The notes below the pieces were generated by a model, which did not search any database, was not told where the DNA came from, and saw nothing but the letters and a program-made list of their open reading frames with translations. Positions 17,350-25,745 of a stretch of 64,000 nt of DNA are shown here, piece by piece. The position numbers were made by a program, and so were the translations under genes. Origin of the DNA: Alphaproteobacteria bacterium UBA1303 (GTDB lineage: Bacteria; Pseudomonadota; Alphaproteobacteria; Micropepsales; Micropepsaceae). The stretch is taken from contig DBTZ01000021.1 of NCBI GenBank assembly GCA_002307315.1, forward strand, positions 1-64,000, written 5' to 3'. Within the stretch, counting starts at the first letter, position 1, and every line of letters begins with the position of its first letter.

Positions 17350-17967
17350 GTGGCAGATAAAATCGAAGGTGCGGTGTTCGATCTCGGCGGTGTGGTGGTC
17401 GATTGGAATCCGCGCTACGTCTATCGCGATATTTTTACCGGCGACGAAGCGAAGGTGGAATATTTTTTGTCGACGGTCTGTCCGATGAGCTGGAACGGCC
17501 AACAGGACGCCGGCCAAACCATCGCCGAGGGGACCGAGGAGCGGGTGGCGCTGTTTCCCGAATGGGAACGGGAAATCCGTGCCTATTATGCGCGCTGGAT
17601 CGACATGATCCGCGATCCGATCCCCGGCACGACCGGGGTCATCGCCGCCCTGAAAGCGAAGGGATTGCCGGTCTGGGCATTGTCGAATTGGAGTGCGGAG
17701 ACCTTTCCGCTGGTGCGCCACAGCGTTCCGGCGTTCGATCTGTTCAACAAGATTTTTATTTCCGGCGAATACAAGATGATCAAGCCGGATCACCGTTTTT
17801 TCCGTGCCGCTCTCGATGAAATTCGGATGCCGGCGGATAAACTCGTCTTCGTCGACGACAACCTGGCCAACGTGGCGGCGGCGGTCGAACTCGGCTTTAT
17901 TGCGTTGGCCTTTACCGATGCCGCTCGGCTCAAGGCGGACCTCGGCACGTTGGGACTGGCCGTGTGA
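17350..17967 (+). CDS. HAD-superfamily hydrolase (subfamily IA)
   Basis: The 205-aa protein has the four HAD motifs: GAVFDLGGVVVDWNP with the nucleophile Asp, ALSNWS, KMIKPDHRFFRAAL with the Lys, and LVFVDDNLANV. This resembles YihX-type sugar-phosphate phosphatases, but the substrate is not certain. The start is probably the GTG at 17350, which has CGGAG 9 bases upstream; the frame can be extended to a TTG at 17317. The tRNA-Ser gene follows. Confidence 0.88.
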   Translation: MADKIEGAVFDLGGVVVDWNPRYVYRDIFTGDEAKVEYFLSTVCPMSWNGQQDAGQTIAEGTEERVALFPEWEREIRAYYARWIDMIRDPIPGTTGVIAALKAKGLPVWALSNWSAETFPLVRHSVPAFDLFNKIFISGEYKMIKPDHRFFRAALDEIRMPADKLVFVDDNLANVAAAVELGFIALAFTDAARLKADLGTLGLAV

Positions 17968-18043
17968 TCGGCCGAACGGCTCCGGCGGGACCGGGTTGCC
18001 TCTTGCCATTCGGTGCGGGGTTAAGTATTTGACTTAACTTGAC

Positions 18044-18133
18044 GGACAGGTGGCGGAGTGGTCGATCGCACCGCACTCGAAATGCGGCGTACGGGTAACC
18101 GTACCGGGAGTTCGAATCTCCCCCTGTCCGCCA
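18044..18133 (+). tRNA. tRNA-Ser (anticodon CGA)
   Basis: GGACAGG (18044-18050) pairs with CCTGTCC (18123-18129), followed by discriminator G and an encoded CCA. The anticodon arm CCGCA-CTCGAAA-TGCGG gives anticodon CGA. The long variable arm (GTACGG, GTAA loop, CCGTAC) and the T arm GGGAG-TTCGAAT-CTCCC are typical of a class II serine tRNA. It forms the left boundary of the prophage-like region. Confidence 0.97.
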
Positions 18134-18468
18134 GTCCCCCCTTGCGAATCCGGAATGTCGCGCGCGGGGCACCGGAATTTCTTTTGGTTTCAAAGGGGTT
18201 TGCGGGCAGCGCTTCAACCTCGGAGAAGGCCCAAAGCCGCCAAAACGGTCTCTGGCGCCGCGTTTTCTCTCTTCACATTAACCTCCGCCGAAAAGACATA
18301 TCTCAAAAATCGTGTGAAATTTCAGTGCGTTGTTGAGATTTTCCGACTGAACCTTTCGTGTGCGCATTCGGATAGAGACGGAATGTGAGCCCGAGGTTCG
18401 TTATGTGCCCGCAGCGCATTCGAGCGAAGCGGCACGCAATCAACCCAAGGAATCTGGCCGTTGACGCC
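18134..18468. other. Gap between tRNA-Ser and the first prophage gene
   Basis: About 335 bases without a credible gene. This is the expected place for attL. I see no clear repeat of the tRNA end and no strong terminator. The small leftward gene ends at 18469. Confidence 0.5.
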
Positions 18469-18855
18469 TCAGGCGCCGAACACCGCTTTGTCCTGGTCGG
18501 TCCAGGGCAACATGGCCGTGGTGGCGAGCTCCCTGAGGGAGAGCGCGCATGGTCGCCGATGGGCGACGAGCTGCTCCAGCACGTTGGGCGCAAGATAGGT
18601 AAGATGCAGCATGCGGCCGACGAAGCACACGGAGACGTTTTCGGCGGTAGCGATATCCTGAATGGTTGTGGCCTCGCCGCGCTCAAGCCGGCGCCGCCAG
18701 CCCCAGGCGCGGGCAATGGCGCGCAGCACATGTGGTGCGGCGGTGGGGGCGTCCATCTCCTCGATATGTTCTGGGGGGACGATGCGTGGACGCCCGTTGC
18801 GACGTTTGATGGTGAGTGGGATAAAAATGCGGATGGTGCCGGGCTCCGGAATCAT
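18469..18855 (-). CDS. Small recombinase-linked protein with HTH-like segment
   Basis: A 128-aa protein whose start overlaps the recombinase stop by 4 bp. It has a basic, Pro/Arg-rich N-terminus (IPLTIKRRNGRPRIVPP) and a helix-turn-helix-like segment (GEATTIQDIATAENVSVCFVGRMLHLTYLAPNVLEQLVA, about residues 58-98). Proteins of this type follow DUF2924-recombinase pairs in other alphaproteobacterial elements (from memory). A DNA-binding accessory role in recombination is plausible but unproven. Confidence 0.7.
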   Translation of the reverse strand: MIPEPGTIRIFIPLTIKRRNGRPRIVPPEHIEEMDAPTAAPHVLRAIARAWGWRRRLERGEATTIQDIATAENVSVCFVGRMLHLTYLAPNVLEQLVAHRRPCALSLRELATTAMLPWTDQDKAVFGA

Positions 18856-20177
18856 TCTGCAGCCTCGTTCACGGAAGTTCGGAGCATTTCACGGACCATG
18901 GCCTTAGCGCCGTCCTCTCGCAGATCGACGGCGAGGCCATCGGGGCCGACTGTCACGCGGGCAACGAGCAGGCTTGTGATGCGCGCTTGCTCGGCGGGGA
19001 AGAGAGATGGCCAGAAATCCTGGAAACGGTCGAGAGCTGTGACGATGTCCCTCTCGGCAATGTCCGGTGTATCGTTGCGCACGGCGGCCGAAACCTTCGC
19101 GACGATCTCGGGCGCACGGATGAGGCGGCGGATTTCGGCGAGGACGGCAGCTTCCACGGTGTCCGCAGGAAGGCGTAGGTACGGCACATCGGTGGCGATC
19201 TCGCGCCCGCGAATGACGTCGGTTGAGACATAGTAGCGATAGAGACGTTCGCCCCGTTTCGTGTGATGGGGCGTCATCGCTCGGCCCTCTGCCGTGAAGA
19301 TGAGCCCTTTGAGCAGCGCCGGCGTGGCGCGGCGTGTCGCACCCGCGCGAGTTTTGGCGTGGGTGGCAAGAATTGTCTGCACGCGCTCGAAGGCAACCCG
19401 GTCGACGATGGCTTTATGTTCGCCGGGATAGGCCGTTCCTTTGTGAACCGCTTCGCCCAAATAAACGTGGTTGTTGAGGAGCTTGTAGAGGACGCCTTTG
19501 TCAAAGGGCTTACCGCGCTTGGTTAGCCGGCCTTCGGCCTGCAGCTCGCGTGCGAGCAGTGTGGCAGAGCCGAGCCGGATGAAGCGCTCGAAGATCATGC
19601 GCACGGTCGCGGCTTCCGCTTCGTTGATGATGAGTTTGCGGTCTTTCACGTCGTAGCCTAGCGGGACGACCCCGCCCATCCACATGCCTTTCTTGCGGGA
19701 GGCGGCAATCTTGTCGCGAATGCGCTCGGCCGTGACCTCGCGCTCGAACTGGGCGAAGGATAGCAGGATATTGAGGGTGAGCCGCCCCATCGACGTCGTG
19801 GTGTTGAAGGACTGGGTCACGCTGACAAAGGTGACGCTGTGTCGGTCGAATGTTTCCACCAGCTTGGCAAAATCCATTAGCGAGCGGGAGAGCCGGTCGA
19901 TTTTGTAGACGACTACGATGTCGACAAGGCCAGCTTCGATATCGGCGATGAGGCGTTTCAGCGCGGGTCGTTCCAGATTGCCGCCGGAAAAACCGCCGTC
20001 GTCATAACCGTCGTGCACCAGCACCCAGCCTTCCGGCTTCTGGCTGGCGATGAAGGCCTCGCAGGCCTCGCGCTGGGCGTCGAGAGAATTGAACTCCTGC
20101 TCCAATCCCTCTTCGGTGGATTTGCGTGTATAGACGGCGCAGCGCTGGCGGCGCGGTATGGTGACAGTTTTGTTCAT
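18852..20177 (-). CDS. Serine-family site-specific recombinase
   Basis: The 441-aa protein has an N-terminal resolvase domain: CAVYTRKSTEEGLEQEFNSLDAQ with the catalytic Ser, DGYDDGGFSGGNLERPAL, VVYKIDRLSRSLMDF and SFAQFEREVTAERIRDKI. A recombinase domain follows (about residues 165-270, GYDVKDRKLIINEAEAATVRMIFE), then a zinc-ribbon-like region. It starts at MNKTVTIPRRQRC, overlapping the DUF2924 stop by 4 bp. It is the likely integrase of this prophage and lies at its left end, reading toward the tRNA. Typical large serine integrases are of similar or greater length. Confidence 0.93.
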   Translation of the reverse strand: MNKTVTIPRRQRCAVYTRKSTEEGLEQEFNSLDAQREACEAFIASQKPEGWVLVHDGYDDGGFSGGNLERPALKRLIADIEAGLVDIVVVYKIDRLSRSLMDFAKLVETFDRHSVTFVSVTQSFNTTTSMGRLTLNILLSFAQFEREVTAERIRDKIAASRKKGMWMGGVVPLGYDVKDRKLIINEAEAATVRMIFERFIRLGSATLLARELQAEGRLTKRGKPFDKGVLYKLLNNHVYLGEAVHKGTAYPGEHKAIVDRVAFERVQTILATHAKTRAGATRRATPALLKGLIFTAEGRAMTPHHTKRGERLYRYYVSTDVIRGREIATDVPYLRLPADTVEAAVLAEIRRLIRAPEIVAKVSAAVRNDTPDIAERDIVTALDRFQDFWPSLFPAEQARITSLLVARVTVGPDGLAVDLREDGAKAMVREMLRTSVNEAAE

Positions 20178-20692
20178 TGCTCGCCATTCCTTCGGGCGCC
20201 GGGCATTCCAAAAAATCGCCAGCCGTTCCAGCGGGTACCGGTGATGGCGCGAGCGATAGCGGAAAGGGATTTGTATTTGCGTCCGTCCCATTCAAAGCCG
20301 TCGCGCAGGACGGTGACGGTGTGCACGACGCCATTCCATTCGCGCAGGAACCTGGTGCCCGCGATCGGCTTGCGCGGATCGGTGATGATCTTTTTGCGAA
20401 CTTGACGGCCCTCGACTTCATCAGCCATGACGTCGAGCAGACGGGTGGTCTCTCGCGAGGGACCACCGTAGGTCAGCTCTTGGACGCGATAGGAGAGCCT
20501 GAGCTCCAGAAATGGTCGGCTGTTGTTGGGAGCGTCCGTCCCGAACAGGCGTTGCCATTCGGTCTTGAGGTCGGCAACGCTCATAGTTTTGATCGCTGAG
20601 AGCCGGGTCAGCACCGTCGCGTCGCGGGTTTCGTCATCGCCGGGGCGTGGCGGCACCGATGCACTCTTGGTCGCTGTTGGACTCCGTCCCAT
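20174..20692 (-). CDS. DUF2924 protein
   Basis: The 172-aa protein matches the DUF2924 family pattern: LKTEWQRLFGTDAPNNSRPFLELRLSYRVQELTYGG and GTRFLREWNGVVHTVTVLRDGFEWDGRKYKSLSAIARAITGTRWNGWRFFG. It is translationally coupled to the recombinase (4-bp overlap). The second half resembles a DNA-interaction domain found next to recombinases, and a role in directing or controlling recombination is likely but not shown. Confidence 0.88.
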   Translation of the reverse strand: MGRSPTATKSASVPPRPGDDETRDATVLTRLSAIKTMSVADLKTEWQRLFGTDAPNNSRPFLELRLSYRVQELTYGGPSRETTRLLDVMADEVEGRQVRKKIITDPRKPIAGTRFLREWNGVVHTVTVLRDGFEWDGRKYKSLSAIARAITGTRWNGWRFFGMPGARRNGEQ

Positions 20693-20694
20693 CG

Positions 20695-20892
20695 TCAGAC
20701 CTTTCTTACGGCGTTGGCGTCGGCATGACGGCTCTGGTGGGGGGCACAGTCGAGCGAACTCTCTCCTTGCGTGGCAGATAATTGACTGGACTTACGGGCC
20801 CACATGCGCATGAGGCCGGCCGCCAGGATCTTGGCGAGTTCATCGAGTCGTTCGGCGGGATCCATTAGGTCGGGATGGAGGGGGTTGGACAT
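20695..20892 (-). CDS. Small protein upstream of DUF2924
   Basis: A 65-aa protein starting at MSNPLHPDLMDPAERLDELAKILAAG; the frame can be extended 19 codons upstream. The N-terminal half is predicted helical (PAERLDELAKILAAGLMRMWARK). It ends 2 bases before the DUF2924 start, so it is the first gene of the leftward recombinase operon. I do not recognise a family with certainty. Confidence 0.6.
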   Translation of the reverse strand: MSNPLHPDLMDPAERLDELAKILAAGLMRMWARKSSQLSATQGESSLDCAPHQSRHADANAVRKV

Positions 20893-21195
20893 CGGGATTT
20901 GCCATGTGTATGTCGGCCTGCAAGAAACCCCGACATCGAACGTTTTCATAGAAAAATCATCAGGTTATCGAAAAACCGCGCAACGGATCGAAGGTGGTCG
21001 AAATCGGTTGCCGAATCCGACTTCTCGCGAGGACGGCGATAATCAAATCACAACCCTATGGACTCTTCGCCGCAATGAGAACATAATGAGAACATAACCC
21101 ATTGGCAGGCAAAGACCGAGCAGCTTGCGCTGATTGCGGACACCCTTCCGCTTTGCCTGTTTGCGTGATGTGGCAATGACATGGGAGGTGGCGGC
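20893..21195. promoter_or_regulatory. Divergent early control region with a tandem 11-bp repeat
   Basis: The recombinase operon reads left and the XRE/ImmA pair reads right from this 303-base gap. Two head-to-tail copies of AATGAGAACAT (21074-21084 and 21085-21095) are a good candidate for repressor binding. No gene is visible in the gap. Confidence 0.55.
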
Positions 21196-21516
21196 ATGAG
21201 TTTCGGAGAGCTGATCAGGACCCAGCGCAAAATGCGCGGCTTAACGGCGCGGGTGCTCGCGCGTGAGGCCGGGATCTCGACGGCGTATTTGTCCCGCATC
21301 GAGCGCGATCTCGAAAAACCGCCGCGTGATGAGGTGATCCAGCGGATCGCGGATGCCATCGGTCTATCGGTCGACGCGGTTTTTGCTGCGGCGGTTCGGA
21401 TGCCGCCAGATTTGCGCGGGCGCGCGCAAGAGATGTTTGCGGTGTTCCGTGCCCATCGGTCGCGCGAGAACGAATACGCCGCCGGAGAGGACCGTCATGA
21501 GACCCATTGTTCTTGA
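21196..21516 (+). CDS. XRE-family transcriptional regulator (phage repressor-like)
   Basis: The 106-aa protein is dominated by one helix-turn-helix: FGELIRTQRKMRGLTARVLAREAGISTAYLSRIERDLEKPPRDEVIQRIADAIGL (residues 3-57). It starts at 21196, with GGAGGT 6 bases upstream. It overlaps the start of the following zinc-peptidase gene, the arrangement of ImmR-ImmA pairs, where the peptidase cleaves the repressor to induce the element. The tandem repeat upstream may be its operator. Confidence 0.88.
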   Translation: MSFGELIRTQRKMRGLTARVLAREAGISTAYLSRIERDLEKPPRDEVIQRIADAIGLSVDAVFAAAVRMPPDLRGRAQEMFAVFRAHRSRENEYAAGEDRHETHCS

Positions 21517-22231
21517 TTATCCGTACTGGCGTCCTTCGTTCGAACCGAGGCACCTCAAAAAAGAAGCGATCTGGACGATCGGTGAAACGGCTCGCGAACA
21601 GATCTGCGGCCCGTCGCAACGCCCGAAAATTCCGGTCGCTCATCTGATGGCGCGAACGCGCAAAGTGCGGGTAAACGGCATCGACGTCGATCTTTGCTGG
21701 GAAATCGACGGCTCGCTCGAAGATGAGTTCGGTCAGCCCACATTGGGGTGTACGAGCCATGACGAGCGCTGGCCGAATGGGGCCGTGATCTGCCTGAACG
21801 GTAAGGAGATCGGCGAGAGGGACGACCTCGCCCGGAGCACTGCAGCCCACGAACTCGGCCATGGCGTGTTCGAAGTGCCGGCCTGGATTGCCCGCTGCGG
21901 AAGACGAGCCACCTCCACGCGGCGCCCCCAAGCGGCAAAGGCAGGCGAGTCCGACGCCGCCAAGATGGAATGGAGCGAGTGGCGGGCGAACGAGTTCATG
22001 GGTGCGTTGATCGCGCCACCGCGTCTACTCCATAGGCACGCGCATAAGCGGGCGGCGGCCCTGGGCGTCCCCATGACCTCTCGCGGAAATGGCCTTCCGA
22101 TCGTCAACGGCAGGAAAGCGTCGAGCGATGCGATCGAAGTGCTGGCAACCGAGCTTGCCGAGATATTCGGCGTCTCGATCGCCTTCATTCAGGTGCGGAT
22201 GCAGAAGTACCGACTGATCAGCCCATGCTGA
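21497..22231 (+). CDS. ImmA/IrrE-family zinc metallopeptidase
   Basis: The 244-aa protein has the zincin motif AAHELGHGVFE at about residue 116 and, further on, MEWSEWRANEFMGALIAPPRLL, which supplies the third ligand and the usual ImmA/IrrE core. It overlaps the XRE gene by 20 bases. By analogy with ImmA of ICEBs1 it should cleave the neighbouring repressor on DNA damage. The N-terminal 80 residues are not typical and may be a sensing part. Confidence 0.87.
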   Translation: MRPIVLDYPYWRPSFEPRHLKKEAIWTIGETAREQICGPSQRPKIPVAHLMARTRKVRVNGIDVDLCWEIDGSLEDEFGQPTLGCTSHDERWPNGAVICLNGKEIGERDDLARSTAAHELGHGVFEVPAWIARCGRRATSTRRPQAAKAGESDAAKMEWSEWRANEFMGALIAPPRLLHRHAHKRAAALGVPMTSRGNGLPIVNGRKASSDAIEVLATELAEIFGVSIAFIQVRMQKYRLISPC

Positions 22232-22253
22232 GCCAGCAGCGGGCAACAACACG

Positions 22254-23096
22254 ATGGGTATCAAAATGGGGCTGCCGCCGAAGAGCTATTTTCATCTGAC
22301 CGAGATTGCCGAGGCGTGGGGCACTTCGATCCAAGATCTTGCCTGTTACACGATCGATGGTTTGCTTGAGATTGCCGTCATGACGATTGGCGTGCCGGTC
22401 GAGACCGGCAGTTTTCTCAGCACCGACCAGGGGATGGTACGAATACCGGCTGGCGACAAGGTGCTGCAGGGCCCCTATCCCGTGATCTCGGCCGATTTGT
22501 GGACGGTGTTTCGGACCGGTGCCGGCCGGATCAGGCGGTTCAAGCCGCAGACGCCTGGCGCCTACGTCGTTCTTGCCGAAGGCGTCGAAGCGCTAGCGAT
22601 CACCGTCGCGGATCTTATCATCACGCGCGAAGAGCGTCAGCGGTTCGAGGCAGAGCATGGCCTTGCCGTTATGGCACTGGACAAGGCAACGCCAGATCCG
22701 GACGCTTGCGCCGCAGCGCCGGACCTTGTTCACCGCGACGATTACGCCGAGGTGGTGTTGAATGGCGAGATCTTCCGGCTCGGCCCGCTCCAGGCGGCGG
22801 TCGTGCGCCGCTTACATGAGGCCTCACGGACGGCAAATCCGTGGCGGCCCGGCAAGGAATTGCTGGCCGACTGTAATGCCCAGACGATGCGAATGATTGA
22901 TCTGTTCAAGACCAAGCCCAACTGGCGCACGCTGATTGCATCGGACGGGCGGGGCTATTACCGGCTCAATCTACCGGACCGCCCGGGGGTGCGACATGCG
23001 CATCGCGCGTATCGACGCCTCACCTCGCTGTTTCAGCGCAGGCTTCCGCTTCGGTCTTCCGCGGCCTCGGAGTCGCTTTCAACGGCGGACAGCTAG
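22254..23096 (+). CDS. Phage protein with two HTH-like ends, unknown function
   Basis: The 280-aa protein opens with PPKSYFHLTEIAEAWGTSIQDLACYTIDGLLEIAVM, which resembles a MerR/excisionase-like DNA-binding start. The second half (YAEVVLNGEIFRLGPLQAAVVRRLHEASRTANPWRPGKELLADCNAQTMRMIDLFKTKPNW) looks like a winged helix. It follows the XRE/ImmA pair and precedes the early operon, so a regulatory role is plausible. No family is recognised with confidence. Confidence 0.65.
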   Translation: MGIKMGLPPKSYFHLTEIAEAWGTSIQDLACYTIDGLLEIAVMTIGVPVETGSFLSTDQGMVRIPAGDKVLQGPYPVISADLWTVFRTGAGRIRRFKPQTPGAYVVLAEGVEALAITVADLIITREERQRFEAEHGLAVMALDKATPDPDACAAAPDLVHRDDYAEVVLNGEIFRLGPLQAAVVRRLHEASRTANPWRPGKELLADCNAQTMRMIDLFKTKPNWRTLIASDGRGYYRLNLPDRPGVRHAHRAYRRLTSLFQRRLPLRSSAASESLSTADS

Positions 23097-23110
23097 GGAT
23101 TCCACCTCTA

Positions 23111-23187
23111 GCGGCGGACGTTCCTTCGGAATCGTCCGCACGCTCTAATTCTTTGTTTTGGCGCGGCGTTTTGCGCACGCCGCTCTA
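23111..23187. repeat. Mosaic intergenic repeat, copy 1 (rightward)
   Basis: A hairpin (GCGGACG..TCC at 23114-23124 with GGA..CGTCCGC ending 23139) is followed by GCTCTAATTCTTTGTTTTG and a GC stem ending in CGCTCTA. The hairpin, then CTCTAA-TCTTTGTT, then CGC-rich layout is shared with 39086-39209, 42971-43073 and (inverted) 62894-62985. Confidence 0.6.
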
Positions 23188-23322
23188 TCCCATGCCCGTC
23201 CCCAACCCATCCCCCAGCATCCCACACTGATCCCGCACCGCATCCCACTTTAGCTCCCACGGTCAACGCGACGCCGTCGTGCTTTGCTTCGGGTCGAGAT
23301 TGATCACGACCCGGAGCGGACA

Positions 23323-23505
23323 GTGTTGAAGCTTCTCGATCAGAACCAGTTGGCTGAGCGTTGGAAGCTCAGTCACCGCACGCTTGAAGCCTGGCGTTGG
23401 CGGCGGCGTGGCCCCGCCTTCCTCAAACTCGGCGGCAAGGTTGTCTACCGGCTGGAGGACATTGAGGCGTTCGAGGCCTCTCAGAGGCGGGAGTGCACGC
23501 CGTGA
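23323..23505 (+). CDS. Small excisionase-like HTH protein
   Basis: The 60-aa protein contains LLDQNQLAERWKLSHRTLEAWRWRRRGPAFLKLGGKVVYRLEDIEAFE, an HTH_17/AlpA-like fold that recognises DNA. The GTG at 23323 has GGAG 6 bases upstream and is preferred over a TTG 13 codons earlier. It is the first gene of the overlapping early operon, so it may be an excisionase (Xis-like) or an early regulator. Confidence 0.75.
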   Translation: MLKLLDQNQLAERWKLSHRTLEAWRWRRRGPAFLKLGGKVVYRLEDIEAFEASQRRECTP

Positions 23506-23948
23506 GCACGCCCAACAATCATGGACTGCCAGTTCGTCCCGCCGTCCGTCATCGCGCCTTCGGACTTGGGGATCGACGTCTCGTCGGTATTCCAGAGCCG
23601 GTCAACGGCCTCGTCACCAGCGAAACCCTACTGCTCGGCTGGTTCGAGAGGGCGGAACCCGGCGAGCGCTTCATCTACCACATTGGCCACCTTGGCGCCG
23701 ACCGTGCGCGAGACACGTCGTGCCTTTCGGTGATGGCATGCGAAGCGCTCGGCCGGATCGCAGGCCGTGTCATGGTACTCGCGGAAATGGGCCAGTTGAT
23801 CGCCGTACAGCAGCGGCTGAACGATGGCCGCATAGCGTACATCGCGATCAAGAGGGGGGCCGAGCCAAAACCGGCGAGCGCCCCGCGGGCCGATGCGCCA
23901 GACGCATCAACCCGATTGGTCGCCACTCCAGTATTCGGAGGAGCATGA
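23502..23948 (+). CDS. Phage protein of unknown function
   Basis: The 148-aa protein starts at a GTG overlapping the previous stop (GTGA). The central part (LLGWFERAEPGERFIYHIGHLGADRARD, then ALGRIAGRVMVLAEMGQLIAVQQRLNDGRIAYIAIKR) looks like a compact alpha/beta domain; the C-terminus is low complexity. It is coupled to the ATPase gene downstream. I cannot name a family. Confidence 0.65.
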   Translation: MSTPNNHGLPVRPAVRHRAFGLGDRRLVGIPEPVNGLVTSETLLLGWFERAEPGERFIYHIGHLGADRARDTSCLSVMACEALGRIAGRVMVLAEMGQLIAVQQRLNDGRIAYIAIKRGAEPKPASAPRADAPDASTRLVATPVFGGA

Positions 23949-24799
23949 TGGCACTCAGAATCATCACCGCCGACGAGAGAATCTCGGCCGCGCAGGGCAA
24001 AACCACGATCGCGCTGTTCGGCCCGAGCGGCGTCGGCAAGACCTCGCTTCTGAAAACGCTGCCCGCCGCCGAGACGCTGTGCATCGATCTCGAGGCGGGC
24101 ATGAAATCCGTCCAGGACTGGCCGGGCGACAGCATTCCGGTGCGGACATTTGCAGACGCACTCGACATTGCCTGTCTCATCGGCGGCGTCAATCCGGCCG
24201 CCGACGAGACGAGCGTCTTTTGCGAGCGCCATTACAATCACGTCGTCGGGCTCTACCCCGATCTTGTGGCGCTGGTCGCAAAAAAGCGCATCGTCTTCGT
24301 CGACAGCATTACGGATCTGACGCGCCAGGCGATGGCCTGGGCGAAGACCCGGCCTGAGGCATTCTCCGAAAAGTCCGGCAAGCCCGACACGCGCGGCGCC
24401 TATGGACTACTTGCGCGCGAGGTTATCGGCCTCCTCAAGCATCTGCAGCATGCCGAAGCCAAGACGGTGATCTTCGTCGGTATCCTCGAAAAGGTCACCG
24501 ACGAGTTCAGCCGCATCACGTGGCAGCCCCAGATGGAGGGTGGCAAGGCCGGCCGCGAACTGCCGGGCATCGTCGATCAGGTCATCTCCATGAGCCTCTT
24601 TGCGCCCGACGGCGATCCCGGTTCGGCGGCCGACTGGCGTCACGATCCCGAGCGTGGGGAGGTCCGCCGATTTGTCTGTCGCGCCGGCAATCCCTTCGGA
24701 CTTCCCGCCAAGGACAGGAGCGGCCGCCTCGATGTGACCGAGCCGCCCGACCTCGGCGCTCTTCTCTCCAAGATCAACGCGAAAGGACAATACCCATGA
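23948..24799 (+). CDS. Phage recombination ATPase (Sak4/AAA_24-like)
   Basis: The 283-aa RecA-fold protein has Walker A FGPSGVGKTSLLKTL at about residue 23, Walker B-like KKRIVFVDSITDL, and a RecA-like middle (ARGAYGLLAREVIGLLKHLQHAEAKTVIFVGILEK). Phage proteins of this class act as single-strand annealing or recombination ATPases, usually beside an ssDNA-binding gene, which fits the next gene. Two adjacent ATGs overlap the previous stop; GGAGGAG upstream suits the second one. Confidence 0.83.
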   Translation: MALRIITADERISAAQGKTTIALFGPSGVGKTSLLKTLPAAETLCIDLEAGMKSVQDWPGDSIPVRTFADALDIACLIGGVNPAADETSVFCERHYNHVVGLYPDLVALVAKKRIVFVDSITDLTRQAMAWAKTRPEAFSEKSGKPDTRGAYGLLAREVIGLLKHLQHAEAKTVIFVGILEKVTDEFSRITWQPQMEGGKAGRELPGIVDQVISMSLFAPDGDPGSAADWRHDPERGEVRRFVCRAGNPFGLPAKDRSGRLDVTEPPDLGALLSKINAKGQYP

Positions 24800-25512
24800 G
24801 CTTCGACATGAACGACGCCGAACCGCAGAGGACAGGCGAACTCATTCCCGACGGTACGTTTGCCAAGGTGACTATGAACGTCCGCCCGGGCGGGATCGAT
24901 GGGTCGAGCGAGATCGACCGCGGGCTTCTCAAGGCGCCCAAGGATCCGTCGAGCGACGTTCGGCTTCTCGACTGCGAGTTCACGGTGACCGAGGGCCCGC
25001 ATGTCCGGCGCAAGTTCTGGCAGATGTTCACTGTCCAGGGCGGTAAGGTGGACGAGAACGGCGTCTCGATCGGTTGGAAAATCTCCAAGAGCACGTTCCG
25101 GGCCATGATCGATTCGGCGCTCGGCCTCGATCCGAGCGACATGAGCGAAGCGGCGAAGGCCAAGCGGGTGCTGCGTGGGCTCGCCGACCTCAACGGCATC
25201 ACCTTCATCGCCAAGGTCAGGATCGAGTCTTCCGAGGATCCCCGCTACGGCGACAGCAACAAGCTCGACCGCGTAGTCCTGCCGGGCGAGGCGGAGTGGC
25301 GCAAGGTGATGGACGGCGAGGTCGTGCCGGCGTGCCCGAGCACACGCGCTCGGCCGAAGTCGCCGGCACCGCCGGCGCAGCCGGCGTGGAACCAGGCGAC
25401 AGCCGCGCAGGCGCCGGCACGCCCCGCCGCTCCGGCCTGGGCGGGCGCATCGATGCCGCCGCAGCAACAGCCGGCCGCCAAGCCGGCAGGACCCGCCTGG
25501 CTCAACAGTTGA
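24796..25512 (+). CDS. Probable phage ssDNA-binding or recombination accessory protein
   Basis: The 238-aa protein begins with a compact beta-rich domain (GTFAKVTMNVRPGG, VRLLDCEFTVTEGPHVRRKFWQMFTV, about residues 15-85) and ends in an Ala/Pro-rich tail from residue 175 (PAPPAQPAWNQATAAQAPAR..). The layout of a folded core with a flexible tail, coupled to a Sak4-like ATPase, is what an SSB-like partner would show. The tail lacks the acidic DDDIPF-type tip of classic SSB. Family membership is inference from context. Confidence 0.6.
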   Translation: MSFDMNDAEPQRTGELIPDGTFAKVTMNVRPGGIDGSSEIDRGLLKAPKDPSSDVRLLDCEFTVTEGPHVRRKFWQMFTVQGGKVDENGVSIGWKISKSTFRAMIDSALGLDPSDMSEAAKAKRVLRGLADLNGITFIAKVRIESSEDPRYGDSNKLDRVVLPGEAEWRKVMDGEVVPACPSTRARPKSPAPPAQPAWNQATAAQAPARPAAPAWAGASMPPQQQPAAKPAGPAWLNS

Positions 25513-25517
25513 TCGTC

Positions 25518-25745
25518 ATGAGCGATGACGCGTGGCAGGCACAGGTGACACGGGAAGCGGCGAAAGAGATCGGCCGATGGCTCGAGGCAAGAGGCGCTGG
25601 ACGACTGGCAAAACCCATCGCCTCCCTCACCATGGCCGACCTCGAAGCGATAGCCTCGAACGCGATCTCTTGCTTCATCGTCCATGCCTCGCAGCGGATC
25701 AGGGAGCAACCGGCCGACAATTTGACTTTGGTTTTGCTCGGATAG
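25518..25745 (+). CDS. Small phage protein, helical
   Basis: A 75-aa protein starting at MSDDAWQAQVTREAAKEIGRWLEARG, followed by LAKPIASLTMADLEAIASNAISCFIVHASQRIRE. It is predicted almost wholly helical. It lies 5 bases after the putative SSB and abuts the DUF6511-like gene. No function is known to me. Confidence 0.65.
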   Translation: MSDDAWQAQVTREAAKEIGRWLEARGAGRLAKPIASLTMADLEAIASNAISCFIVHASQRIREQPADNLTLVLLG

